The notes under the pieces are model-generated. The model searched no databases and had not been told where the DNA came from. It saw only the letters and a list, made by a program, of their open reading frames with translations. Shown here piece after piece: positions 52,412 to 62,659 of a DNA stretch of 64,000 nt; position 1 is the stretch's first letter, and every line of letters begins with the position of its first letter. This DNA comes from Bin55 sp965116055 (GTDB lineage: Bacteria > Pseudomonadota > Gammaproteobacteria > Pseudomonadales > Azotimanducaceae), in NCBI GenBank assembly GCA_965116055.1, contig OZ220466.1, forward strand, positions 1,736,001-1,800,000, in the 5' to 3' direction. Made by a program: the position numbers and the translations under genes.

Positions 52412-54312
52412 CAGGTTTGAACTGCTACCTGCAAGTCGCTCGCTGAATTCGATGGGTTAAGTCGCTCAAGAAGTTTCTGTTTCTCCTGAGCGGTCTGTTC
52501 TTGATTGCTCTGAACTTTTTCGAGATTTGCGTAATAGCCGTCTAACTTGAGCAGATCTTCGTGCGTGCCGGCTTCAACGATACTCCCATTATCAAGCACA
52601 TAGATATAGTCGGCGTGACGGGCTGTCGAAACTCGATGGGAAATAAGAATTGTCGACTTTCCTTTTCTCATCCGCTGTAAACCATCAATGATGATTTCTT
52701 CTGTTCGGGTATCCACACTTGAAAAGCAATCGTCCAACAACAGGATCTGGCTTTCGCGAATCAACCCGCGTGCTAGAGTCGCTCGTTGTTTTTGTCCACC
52801 GGATAACGTGATACCGCGCTCCCCAACTACGGTATCTATGCCATCATGCAAGTCGCTTAGCGCTTCCTCTAAACCAGCGGACCTGGCGGCGCGCATGACA
52901 TCTGCATCGTCCCGTTTGGGCTGGTCATAGGTGATATTTTCTTTCACTGTCGCTGAGAAGAGAAATGCATGTTGAGGTACGAGGCTTATAACTTCGCGGA
53001 GCCGCTTCACGCCGTAGTCGCAGATGTCACGTCCGTCCAGAAACACTTGCCCGCGAGGCGTATCTACCATTCTTACCGCTGTTTTTAATACGGTCGATTT
53101 ACCTGAACCGATACGACCCAACAGTGCGACGGTCTTTCCATCCTCAAGCGTTATGTTGATATCGCTTAGTGCATCCATGCCAGTGTCTGGATAGCGGTAT
53201 GTCAGCCCTTTAAACTCCAGGCGCCCTTTGATGTTTTGCGGGACAACCGCCGAGGCTTCGTCGGATACCTCGGGTTCATTTTCAAGTATCTCAAAAATGC
53301 GCGAGGTGCCCGCAGCCGCCGCAACGAACATCGCTAGTGAAAAACCGATTGATGAGACTTGTCCAACAAGCATCGTTAAATAGGCTGAAAAGGCTGTAAA
53401 GTCGCCGATACCGATCTCGCCGTTCATAACTAATATACCGCCATATACCAAAATAATCATCGGCGAAATCATCGTTAGCGCGCCAATGTATGTATTCATA
53501 AAAGTTTGATATCGAGTCGCACGATAAAACTTTTTTATATACATCGTGCTGGATTCTCGAAAGCGCATAATCTCGTTCGATTCCTGGGCCATCGCCTGAA
53601 TTGTGCGGATACCATTGAGGTTTTCTTGTGTGAATGCAGTTACGTCGGCCAACGCCTCCTGACGCTCGCGGTAATACGGATATACGCCGCGGGCCATGAA
53701 AAAACCAACTAAACCTACGAACGGTAAAGGTATGATCACGGCCAATGTGAGTTTTGGTGACATGGAGAGCATGAATGTGACCGACGCGAACACAGTGAAC
53801 ACGAACACCATGAGATTGACCCATCCAAATGAGACTGCCATGCGTACCATGTTGATGTCGTTCACAGCCCTTGACATAAGGTCACCGGTACCGAACTTGT
53901 TGAAAAAACTAGGTCCTTGATACTGAACGTGGCTGAAGAATCGCTGCCGCAAATCGTATGTGACAGATATCGATAACCGACGAAGCGCGCGTCGAGCGGG
54001 CACGTAAACGATGATGGTCGCAATCGTTGTAATAATCATGCCGACCGCTTGTTTCCACGTTTCCGCAACAACGGTAGGATCGGCTAGATCGTTGAGAGCC
54101 ACCTTCATGAATTGCGGCATATAGGCCATCAAACCACGATGACAAAGGATTGCGCCTATACAAACGATTAGTATCCATTTGTATTTGGCGACGTAAGGGA
54201 ATAGTTTGGTGAGATGGCCAAGATGCTTAAACGAAGATCTTTCACGCGTGATGCGTCCACCGACGGTCCCGCCCCATCGACCTGAACTGCCACTAAAACC
54301 GCCGCTACGCAC
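52411..54312 (-). CDS. ABC exporter ATP-binding/permease subunit A
   Basis: 633 residues, starting at GTG 54312. A permease domain (about 30-320) with six helices is followed by an ATPase domain: Walker A GRIGSGKST, Q-loop LVPQHA, signature TLSGGQKQR and H-loop LISHRVST. Walker B is ILLLDDCFS, with Asp then Cys where the catalytic Glu normally sits, so this subunit's own Walker site has lost the general base. It pairs with the next gene to make the heterodimer. The N-terminus has a Gly/Ser/Arg-rich lead (RSGGFSGSSGRWGG) before the membrane part. Confidence 0.9.
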   Translation of the reverse strand: MRSGGFSGSSGRWGGTVGGRITRERSSFKHLGHLTKLFPYVAKYKWILIVCIGAILCHRGLMAYMPQFMKVALNDLADPTVVAETWKQAVGMIITTIATIIVYVPARRALRRLSISVTYDLRQRFFSHVQYQGPSFFNKFGTGDLMSRAVNDINMVRMAVSFGWVNLMVFVFTVFASVTFMLSMSPKLTLAVIIPLPFVGLVGFFMARGVYPYYRERQEALADVTAFTQENLNGIRTIQAMAQESNEIMRFRESSTMYIKKFYRATRYQTFMNTYIGALTMISPMIILVYGGILVMNGEIGIGDFTAFSAYLTMLVGQVSSIGFSLAMFVAAAAGTSRIFEILENEPEVSDEASAVVPQNIKGRLEFKGLTYRYPDTGMDALSDINITLEDGKTVALLGRIGSGKSTVLKTAVRMVDTPRGQVFLDGRDICDYGVKRLREVISLVPQHAFLFSATVKENITYDQPKRDDADVMRAARSAGLEEALSDLHDGIDTVVGERGITLSGGQKQRATLARGLIRESQILLLDDCFSSVDTRTEEIIIDGLQRMRKGKSTILISHRVSTARHADYIYVLDNGSIVEAGTHEDLLKLDGYYANLEKVQSNQEQTAQEKQKLLERLNPSNSASDLQVAVQT

Positions 54313-55102
54313 TGCGGGACCCTCTAAACCACCTTTTTATGCGTCCTTTTTGGTGCAAACGTATCTGAAAGCGATACTGGTGGCTACTCAAATTAACAAG
54401 CGAATACTGCGAAGGCGGAATTATAGAGGTCGTACTTACGACAAATCTGGAAAATACTTAAGAACAATGCTATATTTTGATTGCGCCTGGTTTATACACT
54501 GACCTTGCTCTGTATTCGTGCTGTTAGTGGGATCCGCTTCTAGAGGGCCCCTCTCAACACCCTCTAAAAGTAGCTTAAAACATGGCCATTAGAAGTGAAA
54601 ATATAAACAATTCAATTGGTTATAAAAAATTGTTAGTACCTGTATAGATTGTCCCAGAGATATGCTCAGCTGTGGTGTCTGCGATCGGTTAAATCAAGTA
54701 ATTTTCATTAGTTCCCCTTTATAAGTATTGACTTTGATATCATCGCGAAACGGCATACCTGCAATGATCCCGGATAGCCGGTAGAAACCTTGAAGTCCCG
54801 TTGCCACCGCGACAGACAATCCTTTACCTGTTGCGTCCAGTGATGCAGAGTGGCAGGCAAAGAATCTCATGAGGATGCCTGATCCGTGATAAGACATGTG
54901 ACCACAGTGGAAAAACATCACCCTGAGGGTTGAAGACTCGTCTCGGTGTGCTGGTCGGCACGCCTCAAGTTATACCTCGGTCTTGAGCGGCAGCTCCCTG
55001 CCAACTGCTAACCATACCCTACACTGAACTTATCTCAAAGACCGTTGCACATACAAAAAAGCGCGGGAAAACCCGCGCTTCAAGTTCTATGGAGATTGTA
55101 AT
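54313..55102. other. intergenic region with inverted repeat and terminator
   Basis: 790 bases. TAGAGGG (54541-54547) and CCCTCTA (54560-54566) form a 7-bp inverted repeat whose inner CCCCTCTCAA resembles the ends of the MITE-like element at 46.2 kb. A minus-strand frame at 54694-54921 (opening MMFFHCGHMS, ending GELMKIT) has no recognised relatives and is weakly supported. A terminator lies at 55054-55080. Confidence 0.4.
55054..55080 (-). terminator. rho-independent terminator of the second TonB receptor gene
   Basis: On the minus strand a perfect 9-bp stem AAGCGCGGG/CCCGCGCTT with a TTTT loop is followed by T residues. It lies 22 bases after the receptor stop. Confidence 0.9.
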
Positions 55103-57832
55103 TCACATACGATATTGGAATCGCATGTAGTATGCACCACCGAAGAAGCCATAGGGTGATTGCTCGGGATAAATCAAGCCCGACGCTCCTCCTGCGCCCC
55201 GATCATCAACCGGCCCGTTGGGGTTCTCCATCGGATAGTGATCCAATGCGTTTTCGATGCCGAACACGGCTGTGAGGTTGTCTGTGAAGTCCCTCGCGAT
55301 TTCCAAATCAACCAACATCGCCGGGTCGGGTCGATAGGAAAGGCCTCTCGAATTTAGCGTCGCGTCGTAGTGCGAGCCGTAGCGACGAACGCGGAGGAAT
55401 CCAGACCACTCATCATACGCATGCGACCAAGTCGCAGAAATCCGATTGGCCGGACTTCCGTCTTCTATGGTATCCTTCAAGTGAATATTGGTATAGCTTG
55501 GATTGAACTTCACGAGCTCAATACTCTTCCAGTTACCTGCGATGACAACCTTCGAATCACCGCCTTGAAAATCAAAGGGAACGGAAAGCACTAGATCAAT
55601 GCCCGACGCATGTGCATCCTGTTGATTGGTGAAGTAACGTACAGATGTAAAACTGCTTGCATCCTGTACGCCTGCTGCAACTAAGGTTGTAATGTCCTCA
55701 TCCGTAAGTGTAAATCGGCTGGTAAAGGCGATCCTACCTTCCATTTTGATTCGGTAATAATCAAGCGTGATATCGCCCCAGTCGAATTCCCAAACGCTAC
55801 CAATGGTGGTGTTGGTTGATTCTTCCGGTTTAAGGGGTATGGCACCTTTCTGCTTGGCAACTGGATTGGTCGGGGGTAACGTGGCAATATCTGCAAGTTT
55901 GCCCGCTGTAAATTCCGTTGTTACGTTGCGAAGATTCGATTGTCCTGCCGTCGGCACGCGGAAACCTGTGCTGTAAGCACCGCGGACCGACAAGGTATCG
56001 TTGATTTGCACTCGACTGGTGAATTTCCAATCAAGTGTCGTGCCAAACGCGTCGTAATCTTCATATCGAAGCGCTGCGCCGATTTTCAAAGCTTCGGTCG
56101 CGTCACCTTCTAAATCAATATACGCTCCCCATGCTTCCACGCTCCGTTCGCCAGCATCTGAGGCAGGAAATCCAGGGAATCCATTTGATCCAATACCGAA
56201 GCCTTGACGGGTTAATCCGTCTGGACTTGGGTCAATGTACCAAGCATTGTCTTCACCCTGAATAATCTCGAACGTTTCACTACGAAATTCCAATCCCGCA
56301 GCTACATTCAGTGGGCTGTAAAACCTATCTACGTCAAATGGTTTCGAGACATCCAAATTAAAGACTGAATCCGTTTCCTTGTAAGTCCCTGGATGGTACT
56401 CCAATTGGACCGATGCTGGATCTTGTCCCGCGTCATATAACTTGGCCCAAACCTGTGGATTGACGGTGTTATGGATAAAGTAAATCGCTTCGCTCACCCC
56501 GTGAACATAGCTAAGATCCCAAAACCAACCGTCGCCGTAACCACCTCGAACGCCAGCTGCGAACGATTGGTCCGTAACGTCGCCGCCAAATTGCGGTGTA
56601 AACCCACCGGGTTGAACTTCTTGAAACATGAAGCAATGGCTTGGTAACCCTGCGATGACCGACGCGTAATCCGCGCTCGCGTTCTGTTCTGCATATGACA
56701 CTAAAGAATTCGGATCCTGGATCGTGGCAGGTCCACAATGGCCTTTGGTTGAATCTAAATTGGCCACGCGCACCGAATCGGCCCACATTTCTGCACCAGG
56801 CGTCCCCGCGTCAACAACGAGCCGTGTCTCAGGGTCAAAGTAAATATTTGATGCACCGTTGAATACCCCGTTCCGCGTGTTCGGATTACGGAAGTAAAAA
56901 CCACCTTCGACGGTCCGTACGGAATGGTTCGCCCATCCATAAGCTTCCACGTCAGCGGTTAGATCAAAGCCAAAATTACCGAACAATTTAACGTCGTCGC
57001 GAATTTCTGGTCCACCCCATACCATCGCATGAGGTGTGCGAACCGCACTGTTTCCGGCGTCAATAAGATCCTGTGCGTCACTTCGCTGCACAGCCCGATC
57101 GGTTGGATCTACAGCTTTGAATTCGCCGCTCAGGTTTGCGTAACCGTTCGGTCCCAACGGCAAGCCTATGTTGCCAGCGAAAATCATGCGTTGACCGTCG
57201 CCTTCGAATGTATTACCTAGCTTGGCCTCGAACAGTCCCCCACTGCGGTCTCGCTTGAGCACGAAATTCATGATACCTGCAATGGCGTCTGAACCGTATT
57301 GGGCGGAGGCCCCATCTCGAAGTACTTCTAAACGATCAATCGCAATGCCTGGGATTGAAGATAGATCCGGTGCTTGCGAACCTCCTGACAAACCTGAGCC
57401 GAGTAAAGCAATCACTGCCCCACGATGCCGACGTTTGCCATTTAGGAGTACTAAGGTTGCATCAGGAGACATACCCCTAAGTGACGCCGGTCGCATGATG
57501 GTCGCCGCGTCTGAGATAGGTTCTTGAGACACATTGTAGGACGGAACGAGCGCCGCAACAATAGCGTCCAAGTCGCTTGCACCTTGCGCTATGAAATCGT
57601 CGCCTTGAACGACATCCACTGGTACTGGCGATTCAGTCTCGCTACGACCCCGCACACGAGAACCGACCACGATAAGTTCTTCCACGATAGGAGTCGAACT
57701 TCCCTCTGCCCCATCGGCGGAATCTGATGCCTCGTCTTGTCCAAAAATATGCCCGCAAAGCACGATGAACACAGTTGCGGTCAGCGGCACAAAATAACGT
57801 GCCACGTTCCCTTTTTTCAAAAACATCAACAA
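55103..57832 (-). CDS. TonB-dependent outer-membrane receptor (second)
   Basis: 909 residues. A signal peptide (YFVPLTATVFIVLCGHIFGQ) is followed by the TonB-box-like PIVEELIVVGSRVRG. The plug then has ATLVLLNGKRRHRGAVI and LEVLRDGASAQYGSDAIAGIMNFVLKRD, and a barrel ends in the strand YYMRFQYRM. The plug type is the LNGKRRHRGA subgroup common in marine bacteria; its ligands are mostly unassigned. The gene lies 214 bases downstream of the CRTAC1 gene on the same strand and could serve the same pathway. Confidence 0.93.
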   Translation of the reverse strand: MLMFLKKGNVARYFVPLTATVFIVLCGHIFGQDEASDSADGAEGSSTPIVEELIVVGSRVRGRSETESPVPVDVVQGDDFIAQGASDLDAIVAALVPSYNVSQEPISDAATIMRPASLRGMSPDATLVLLNGKRRHRGAVIALLGSGLSGGSQAPDLSSIPGIAIDRLEVLRDGASAQYGSDAIAGIMNFVLKRDRSGGLFEAKLGNTFEGDGQRMIFAGNIGLPLGPNGYANLSGEFKAVDPTDRAVQRSDAQDLIDAGNSAVRTPHAMVWGGPEIRDDVKLFGNFGFDLTADVEAYGWANHSVRTVEGGFYFRNPNTRNGVFNGASNIYFDPETRLVVDAGTPGAEMWADSVRVANLDSTKGHCGPATIQDPNSLVSYAEQNASADYASVIAGLPSHCFMFQEVQPGGFTPQFGGDVTDQSFAAGVRGGYGDGWFWDLSYVHGVSEAIYFIHNTVNPQVWAKLYDAGQDPASVQLEYHPGTYKETDSVFNLDVSKPFDVDRFYSPLNVAAGLEFRSETFEIIQGEDNAWYIDPSPDGLTRQGFGIGSNGFPGFPASDAGERSVEAWGAYIDLEGDATEALKIGAALRYEDYDAFGTTLDWKFTSRVQINDTLSVRGAYSTGFRVPTAGQSNLRNVTTEFTAGKLADIATLPPTNPVAKQKGAIPLKPEESTNTTIGSVWEFDWGDITLDYYRIKMEGRIAFTSRFTLTDEDITTLVAAGVQDASSFTSVRYFTNQQDAHASGIDLVLSVPFDFQGGDSKVVIAGNWKSIELVKFNPSYTNIHLKDTIEDGSPANRISATWSHAYDEWSGFLRVRRYGSHYDATLNSRGLSYRPDPAMLVDLEIARDFTDNLTAVFGIENALDHYPMENPNGPVDDRGAGGASGLIYPEQSPYGFFGGAYYMRFQYRM

Positions 57833-58046
57833 AGTTTCGTCCTTTTCTGCAGCTTAAGGTTTGCGTATTTTATTTTGAAGAGGACATTCACTTGTGCTTT
57901 GATAGCCATGTGCGGTTAAGCGATGCGATGATCCGTTTAGTCAAGTGCCAAACCGCGTCAATATGAGCCTAGCGCGAGCTAGACGTTCGAACCTCTTTTA
58001 AAACAACCAGTCCAAATCATGATCTCGTCACGCACGCAGCCATTCC

Positions 58047-59867
58047 TTAGGTCTTATCGACGCCTTCACCGTACTTAAGAGTTACCAACTGGTTCAGTTC
58101 GGTTATAGGAAATGCCTCGCTCGTGCCGTCAGGCCAAAGGATGTCGATGCTATCAATATGTGTAGATTCGCCTAGCCCGAATTGAGCAACTGCATCAAAC
58201 TGAGATAGGTAACTCCGGGTCCTAGTAATGTAACGAATTTGCGTGATCTTGTCTGAAACAAGCCGAACTATTGAGCCGATACCATGTTGATTTCCTCCGC
58301 GGTAGATTAGTCGAACGCCAAGCCACTGATTGCCAGTCTCTAGGTCGTTACGAAGTACCCGCGGTTTGTCGCCAACATTCGTCATCACAATATCCAGATC
58401 ACCATCGGCATCCAGGTCGCCATACGTTGCACCTCGGCCAACGCTTGGGTGCTCAAGGGCGGTGCCGGCGGTTGGTATGGGTCGAAAAACTTGTGTGCAG
58501 TTGTCGCCGCAATTCCAAAATAGCTGTGATTTCTGTGCATAGGCTTGACTGGCTTGGACGGTTGAAATTTCAGGCTCAATGTGTCCGTTAACGTTAAATA
58601 AATCAAGTCTGCCATCTAGGTCTGCGTCGAAAAAGAATAAACCAAAGGTTAATACCTTTCGCGTCTGAGCACCGATACCCGCGACAATCGCATCGTCGCT
58701 GAATATACCGAGACCTGGTTCGCTGACGTAGAAAGAAGACATTTCATTCGCGAAATTACCTATGGCTACGGCGATTCGCTCGTCATTCGCAAATCGGGCA
58801 GCATCTAAGCCCATCGCGCCAGTAGATGCCCCGGATGCATCAAAAGCGATACCGTATTCGATGCCGCGTTCCTCAAATGTGCCATCCGTTTGATTAATAA
58901 ATAAGAAGTTGCGAACGGTATCGTTGGCAACGATCAGATCAGACCAACCATCGCCGTTCACATCTACCGCGGCGACCGCAAGGGCTTTACCTACTGGATT
59001 ATCGGTTTGCTCCTGAACGACTTGAATACCAGAGGTAGCCGTAACATCCGTAAACCTCTCGCCGTCATTGCGATAGAGCCACGATGTCGTGCCTGGAAAA
59101 TCCGTGGGTGGTCCGTAAGCCCGGCCTACCCCCGTGAGTCGAAAGTCTACCGCCTGATCAATTTCAATTGACCAACCGATATAGTTGCAGACGAACAAAT
59201 CCAAGTCATCATCACGGTCATAGTCAAAAAACGTCGCACATGAACTGAACGCATTGGCGTCGCCGCCTACGCCGAATTGTGCTGTCTTATCAATGAATTG
59301 ACGGCCGTGATCGTTAATGAATAGGTGATTGCCACCGACTGAAGTTACAAATAAGTCGGGAAACCTATCGCCGTTTACATCGCCAATAGCTGGTGCCATA
59401 CCGTAAGTGGATAGGTTCAGGTGCGTGGCGGAGACATCAATGAAATTCGCACTCCCGTCATTTTCATACAAAACGGAACGCGGTGGGTTGTGAGAATCAA
59501 GCGTCGTATCGTCTAAAAAGCGCGAGTTGATGAATAGCAGGTCCAAGTCGTCGTCAAGATCGAAATCAAACAATGCAACTCCTCCGCCCATGGTTTCCGG
59601 CAGCAAGCGCTTGCCTGTTGCCCCGTTGGCGTGTTCAAAGTAAACCCCCGACGACTCCGTAATGTCGGTAAAGATCACTTGAGGAACATTAATGGTTGAT
59701 TGAGTTATGAGCGCGGCCGGCACAAGTTTTTCCTCAATGACCTTTTCGCCAGCCTCGCGTGAGGAGAAAAATAGCCCGACAGCGACGACGAAGCCAATGG
59801 CTAATATCGCGAATGCTGAATATGTGACCGAACGTCTCAGTTGCGTTTCTGAACTGCTCTCGCTCAT
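58047..59867 (-). CDS. CRTAC1-family protein (FG-GAP/VCBS repeats, ASPIC/UnbV domain)
   Basis: 606 residues. One N-terminal membrane helix (about 16-34) probably anchors the protein facing the periplasm. Six or more calcium-binding VCBS/FG-GAP turns follow (FDLDDDLDLLFIN, GDVNGDRFPDLFVT, FDYDRDDDLDLFVC, VDVNGDGWSDLIVAND, FDADLDGRLDLFNVNG, GDLDADGDLDIVMTN), making a beta-propeller. The C-terminus is the ASPIC/UnbV domain (GIGSIVRLVSDKITQIRYIT ... DSIDILWPDG). The role of CRTAC1 proteins in bacteria is unclear. Its start overlaps the stop of the multiheme gene by 4 bases, which points to a joint function. Confidence 0.9.
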   Translation of the reverse strand: MSESSSETQLRRSVTYSAFAILAIGFVVAVGLFFSSREAGEKVIEEKLVPAALITQSTINVPQVIFTDITESSGVYFEHANGATGKRLLPETMGGGVALFDFDLDDDLDLLFINSRFLDDTTLDSHNPPRSVLYENDGSANFIDVSATHLNLSTYGMAPAIGDVNGDRFPDLFVTSVGGNHLFINDHGRQFIDKTAQFGVGGDANAFSSCATFFDYDRDDDLDLFVCNYIGWSIEIDQAVDFRLTGVGRAYGPPTDFPGTTSWLYRNDGERFTDVTATSGIQVVQEQTDNPVGKALAVAAVDVNGDGWSDLIVANDTVRNFLFINQTDGTFEERGIEYGIAFDASGASTGAMGLDAARFANDERIAVAIGNFANEMSSFYVSEPGLGIFSDDAIVAGIGAQTRKVLTFGLFFFDADLDGRLDLFNVNGHIEPEISTVQASQAYAQKSQLFWNCGDNCTQVFRPIPTAGTALEHPSVGRGATYGDLDADGDLDIVMTNVGDKPRVLRNDLETGNQWLGVRLIYRGGNQHGIGSIVRLVSDKITQIRYITRTRSYLSQFDAVAQFGLGESTHIDSIDILWPDGTSEAFPITELNQLVTLKYGEGVDKT

Positions 59868-62623
59868 TGGATCGCGGTCAGGGTGAACTCTGTGGCTTGA
59901 TGTAAGTCATAGACAACGATTGCTTCGCTCGCGTAATTTGCCGCTGGATCTTTGTTGCGCGCTGCCCGTACCGCCTTATCTTTCGCATTGTCGTCAATTC
60001 GATATTTTTGATGTTGAGAACGATGAAAAGCGGCTTTCTCTGGTTCGTTGAGTCGTTCGTAGGTTTGCATCAAGCCATAATGCGCTTCCACATTCTCGGG
60101 ATCCTCTGCCAAGGCTGCTTCGAAAGCTTCTATCGCTGAGGTCAATGATTCGTCTCGTTGGTGTTGCGATCGTGCCGTCTTCGCCAACTCAAAATAGGAT
60201 CTTGCTAACTGATTAAGCAAGTTGTAGTCGCGCGAAAAATCGAAGCCGCGCGCAGCTGCTTCGGTAAATTCGGTTCTTCGCAACTGCTCGAATTTAGCGA
60301 TAGCTGCTTCGAAATTGCCAAGTTGCTGATCCACTAATCCGGAAAACCACGCAACCGACCAGGGATATGCTCCCTCTGCGTATGCTTGTGCCAGGGCGAC
60401 GGCCGCTTCCTCAAGTCTACCTTCCTTGAGCCATACGCGAGCGAGATGAAGTTGTCCCTCAGGACGCCCTATTGCCGCCACCTTTAGAAAAGCTTGCTCG
60501 GCCTGACGTAAGCCTGCTCTCTTCGATTTGAGAAGCATGCCGATACCATAATCGTTCCAACGTTCCCATTCAGGCACTTGATGGGACGCGACCGTTACGA
60601 CTTCAGCATCTGTCCTGACGGGAAAGGTCATCGTATCCTTGGCGATCGCAACGATGGGCAAATCGTTCCTGCGAGTAGGATCGTTGCTAAACAAGCCAAA
60701 GTAGCGCTGATCGAATTTGCGATAATTTAATGCAATATCAATCGTTAATTCGTTATACCTCGCATCTTTAGGGATTGCTAGACGGAAGAATACGACATCG
60801 GCAGATCCCGGTCCGATTTGATGGTCGTAGAGTTTGACGAATATATCTTCTGCGTTTCTCCGATCAATTCGATTGCCATCTTGATCAATGACATAGCCAT
60901 TCAAAAAGTGAGCCCAAGGGTCGACAGCAGCCGATTGGGGCGCTAATCCGCCACTCCGACCAATGATCGCTTGATCGTTCGTGCGGGCTTCAATGGCCAA
61001 CCAAACTTCGTTTGAATCGATCGTTCCTTCAGTGAATTTATGACCTACGCGCAAGTTCCGCACAACGACCTCAATCAGATATTCGTTGCCAGGTACTAAA
61101 CTCGGTACACTTGGTCGCAATGGTGCGAAGAGCGGTTTTGTAATGTCGTTTCCGTGCCGTAAACCAAAGATATCTAATCGCAAAGCGCCTTCTAATAAAA
61201 CTCGGTGCGCATCATTGACCTCGTCGTTGAGCCCAGCCATCGCTTGAATAGCAGTGTTCGCAGCCGGAAATTGATGACTGTGGATACTGAGCCTGCCCGT
61301 ACCATCGAAATCAGCGGCTGCAAAATCGTAGGATTCAAGCAAAGGCATATGGCATTCGTTACAGTTAGTCGATGCGCGTGCCGGGTAGTAAAAGCTCGCA
61401 ACGCCGTGTCCAGATACCCCACTCACGAGAAATGAGTCGTAGTGGTTCTGTCCTCGTAACCACTTGTACTGGTTGAGTTCCTTTGGAAGATGTACCTTGT
61501 GGCAAGTACTGCAGAACTCAGCTGTTCGGTGAAAGGGTTTTAAATAGGATGTCTTATGAAGCTGTGGACGACCTTTCAATAGCACACCGTGTATCCACTG
61601 TAGAAGTTCGTTGTCGCTCGTTGCGAACGGGTACTGTTCTGGTATTCCTATGGTGAATTCAGCGTTCCCCCTAACCCCATTCACTTGCTCAATCGCATGG
61701 CAACTAACGCATGTGATACCGGCTTGACCTGTGGGATGGTGTTCAAAATCAATCGTTGGGTCATCAAACAAGCCGGTAAATAAAGGCACTGGATCGTGAC
61801 ACCCGGCGCAGAAACGAGATGCGTGAACGTTGCCATCGCGTGTAAGGACCTTGGCTCGAGTGTTCTTCACCGCAAAGGCATATGCTGGGTTGTTGAAAGA
61901 GGCAAAACGATGAGCGCTCACCGACCAAGAAGCGTGTACATCGGCATGGCAAGATACACACTGATCGTTGGTCATCAAATCTTCAGATTTCAAGTACCCG
62001 CCATGCGCTGTCCGGGCTAACGAAGGCGAGAAATCAGCCGCTACGGTACGAGTTTCGAAGTCCATGTGTAAGGCGATAACGCCACCGCACGCCAGCGCTA
62101 GGCTTATGCCACCTACCCATATCCCCGACTTCCAACGAATTCTCGGCCCGACAAGTCGATGGAGTAAAAATAACCAAATCGCAGCCACGGGAGTCAATAT
62201 GTGGAGCCAATATACGATCGTCCGAGAGAATTCGTGCTTCAGCTCAAACCATGGTAAACCTCGCGTAAGTGCGATACCGCTCACGAAAAGCAACAGGATC
62301 ATGACGAATAAGCCAAGACCTAGCCGTATAGCGATTCGATTCGGTCGAGTTAACGCGCGTCGTAAGTGCATCGCAACAAAAATCAATGTTGGTACGATCA
62401 CGACGAGTCCCAGGACCAGGTGAACCAAAAACATCACCTGATAAAAGGTGTTTTCCACGAATTCACCCGTAACCCACTGGACAAAACTCACAACGCCTAG
62501 ATAGACGGAGTCGACGACGAGTAGCGAGACAATCACCAGGACAACTGCGAGCAATCGCCGCATGCCATGAGTCATGACGGGTCGAGGGCGTCGAGAAAGA
62601 GCGTCGGGCATCAAGGTGCGCAC
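59864..62623 (-). CDS. membrane multiheme cytochrome with C-terminal TPR domain
   Basis: 919 residues in three parts. First, about five membrane helices (24-44, 62-86, 101-119, 138-158, 168-186) carry His in helices (H68, H86, H142, H155), as in b-type cytochromes of the DUF4405/b561 kind. Then a periplasmic c-type region has five CxxCH sites: CVSCH (222), CAGCH (272), CVSCH (305), CSTCH (371), CNECH (421). The last ~350 residues contain TPR-like helices (RLEEAAVALAQAYAEGAYPWS, NVEAHYGLMQTYERL). The layout resembles cytochrome c554-type proteins joined to a membrane quinol module, so electron transfer between quinone and the periplasm is likely. The start is GTG 62623; ATG 62611 is an alternative. 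Confidence 0.88.
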   Translation of the reverse strand: MRTLMPDALSRRPRPVMTHGMRRLLAVVLVIVSLLVVDSVYLGVVSFVQWVTGEFVENTFYQVMFLVHLVLGLVVIVPTLIFVAMHLRRALTRPNRIAIRLGLGLFVMILLLFVSGIALTRGLPWFELKHEFSRTIVYWLHILTPVAAIWLFLLHRLVGPRIRWKSGIWVGGISLALACGGVIALHMDFETRTVAADFSPSLARTAHGGYLKSEDLMTNDQCVSCHADVHASWSVSAHRFASFNNPAYAFAVKNTRAKVLTRDGNVHASRFCAGCHDPVPLFTGLFDDPTIDFEHHPTGQAGITCVSCHAIEQVNGVRGNAEFTIGIPEQYPFATSDNELLQWIHGVLLKGRPQLHKTSYLKPFHRTAEFCSTCHKVHLPKELNQYKWLRGQNHYDSFLVSGVSGHGVASFYYPARASTNCNECHMPLLESYDFAAADFDGTGRLSIHSHQFPAANTAIQAMAGLNDEVNDAHRVLLEGALRLDIFGLRHGNDITKPLFAPLRPSVPSLVPGNEYLIEVVVRNLRVGHKFTEGTIDSNEVWLAIEARTNDQAIIGRSGGLAPQSAAVDPWAHFLNGYVIDQDGNRIDRRNAEDIFVKLYDHQIGPGSADVVFFRLAIPKDARYNELTIDIALNYRKFDQRYFGLFSNDPTRRNDLPIVAIAKDTMTFPVRTDAEVVTVASHQVPEWERWNDYGIGMLLKSKRAGLRQAEQAFLKVAAIGRPEGQLHLARVWLKEGRLEEAAVALAQAYAEGAYPWSVAWFSGLVDQQLGNFEAAIAKFEQLRRTEFTEAAARGFDFSRDYNLLNQLARSYFELAKTARSQHQRDESLTSAIEAFEAALAEDPENVEAHYGLMQTYERLNEPEKAAFHRSQHQKYRIDDNAKDKAVRAARNKDPAANYASEAIVVYDLHQATEFTLTAIQ

Positions 62624-62659
62624 ATTAGCCGATGATCGAGTTTTTTATGCAGTGGATCT

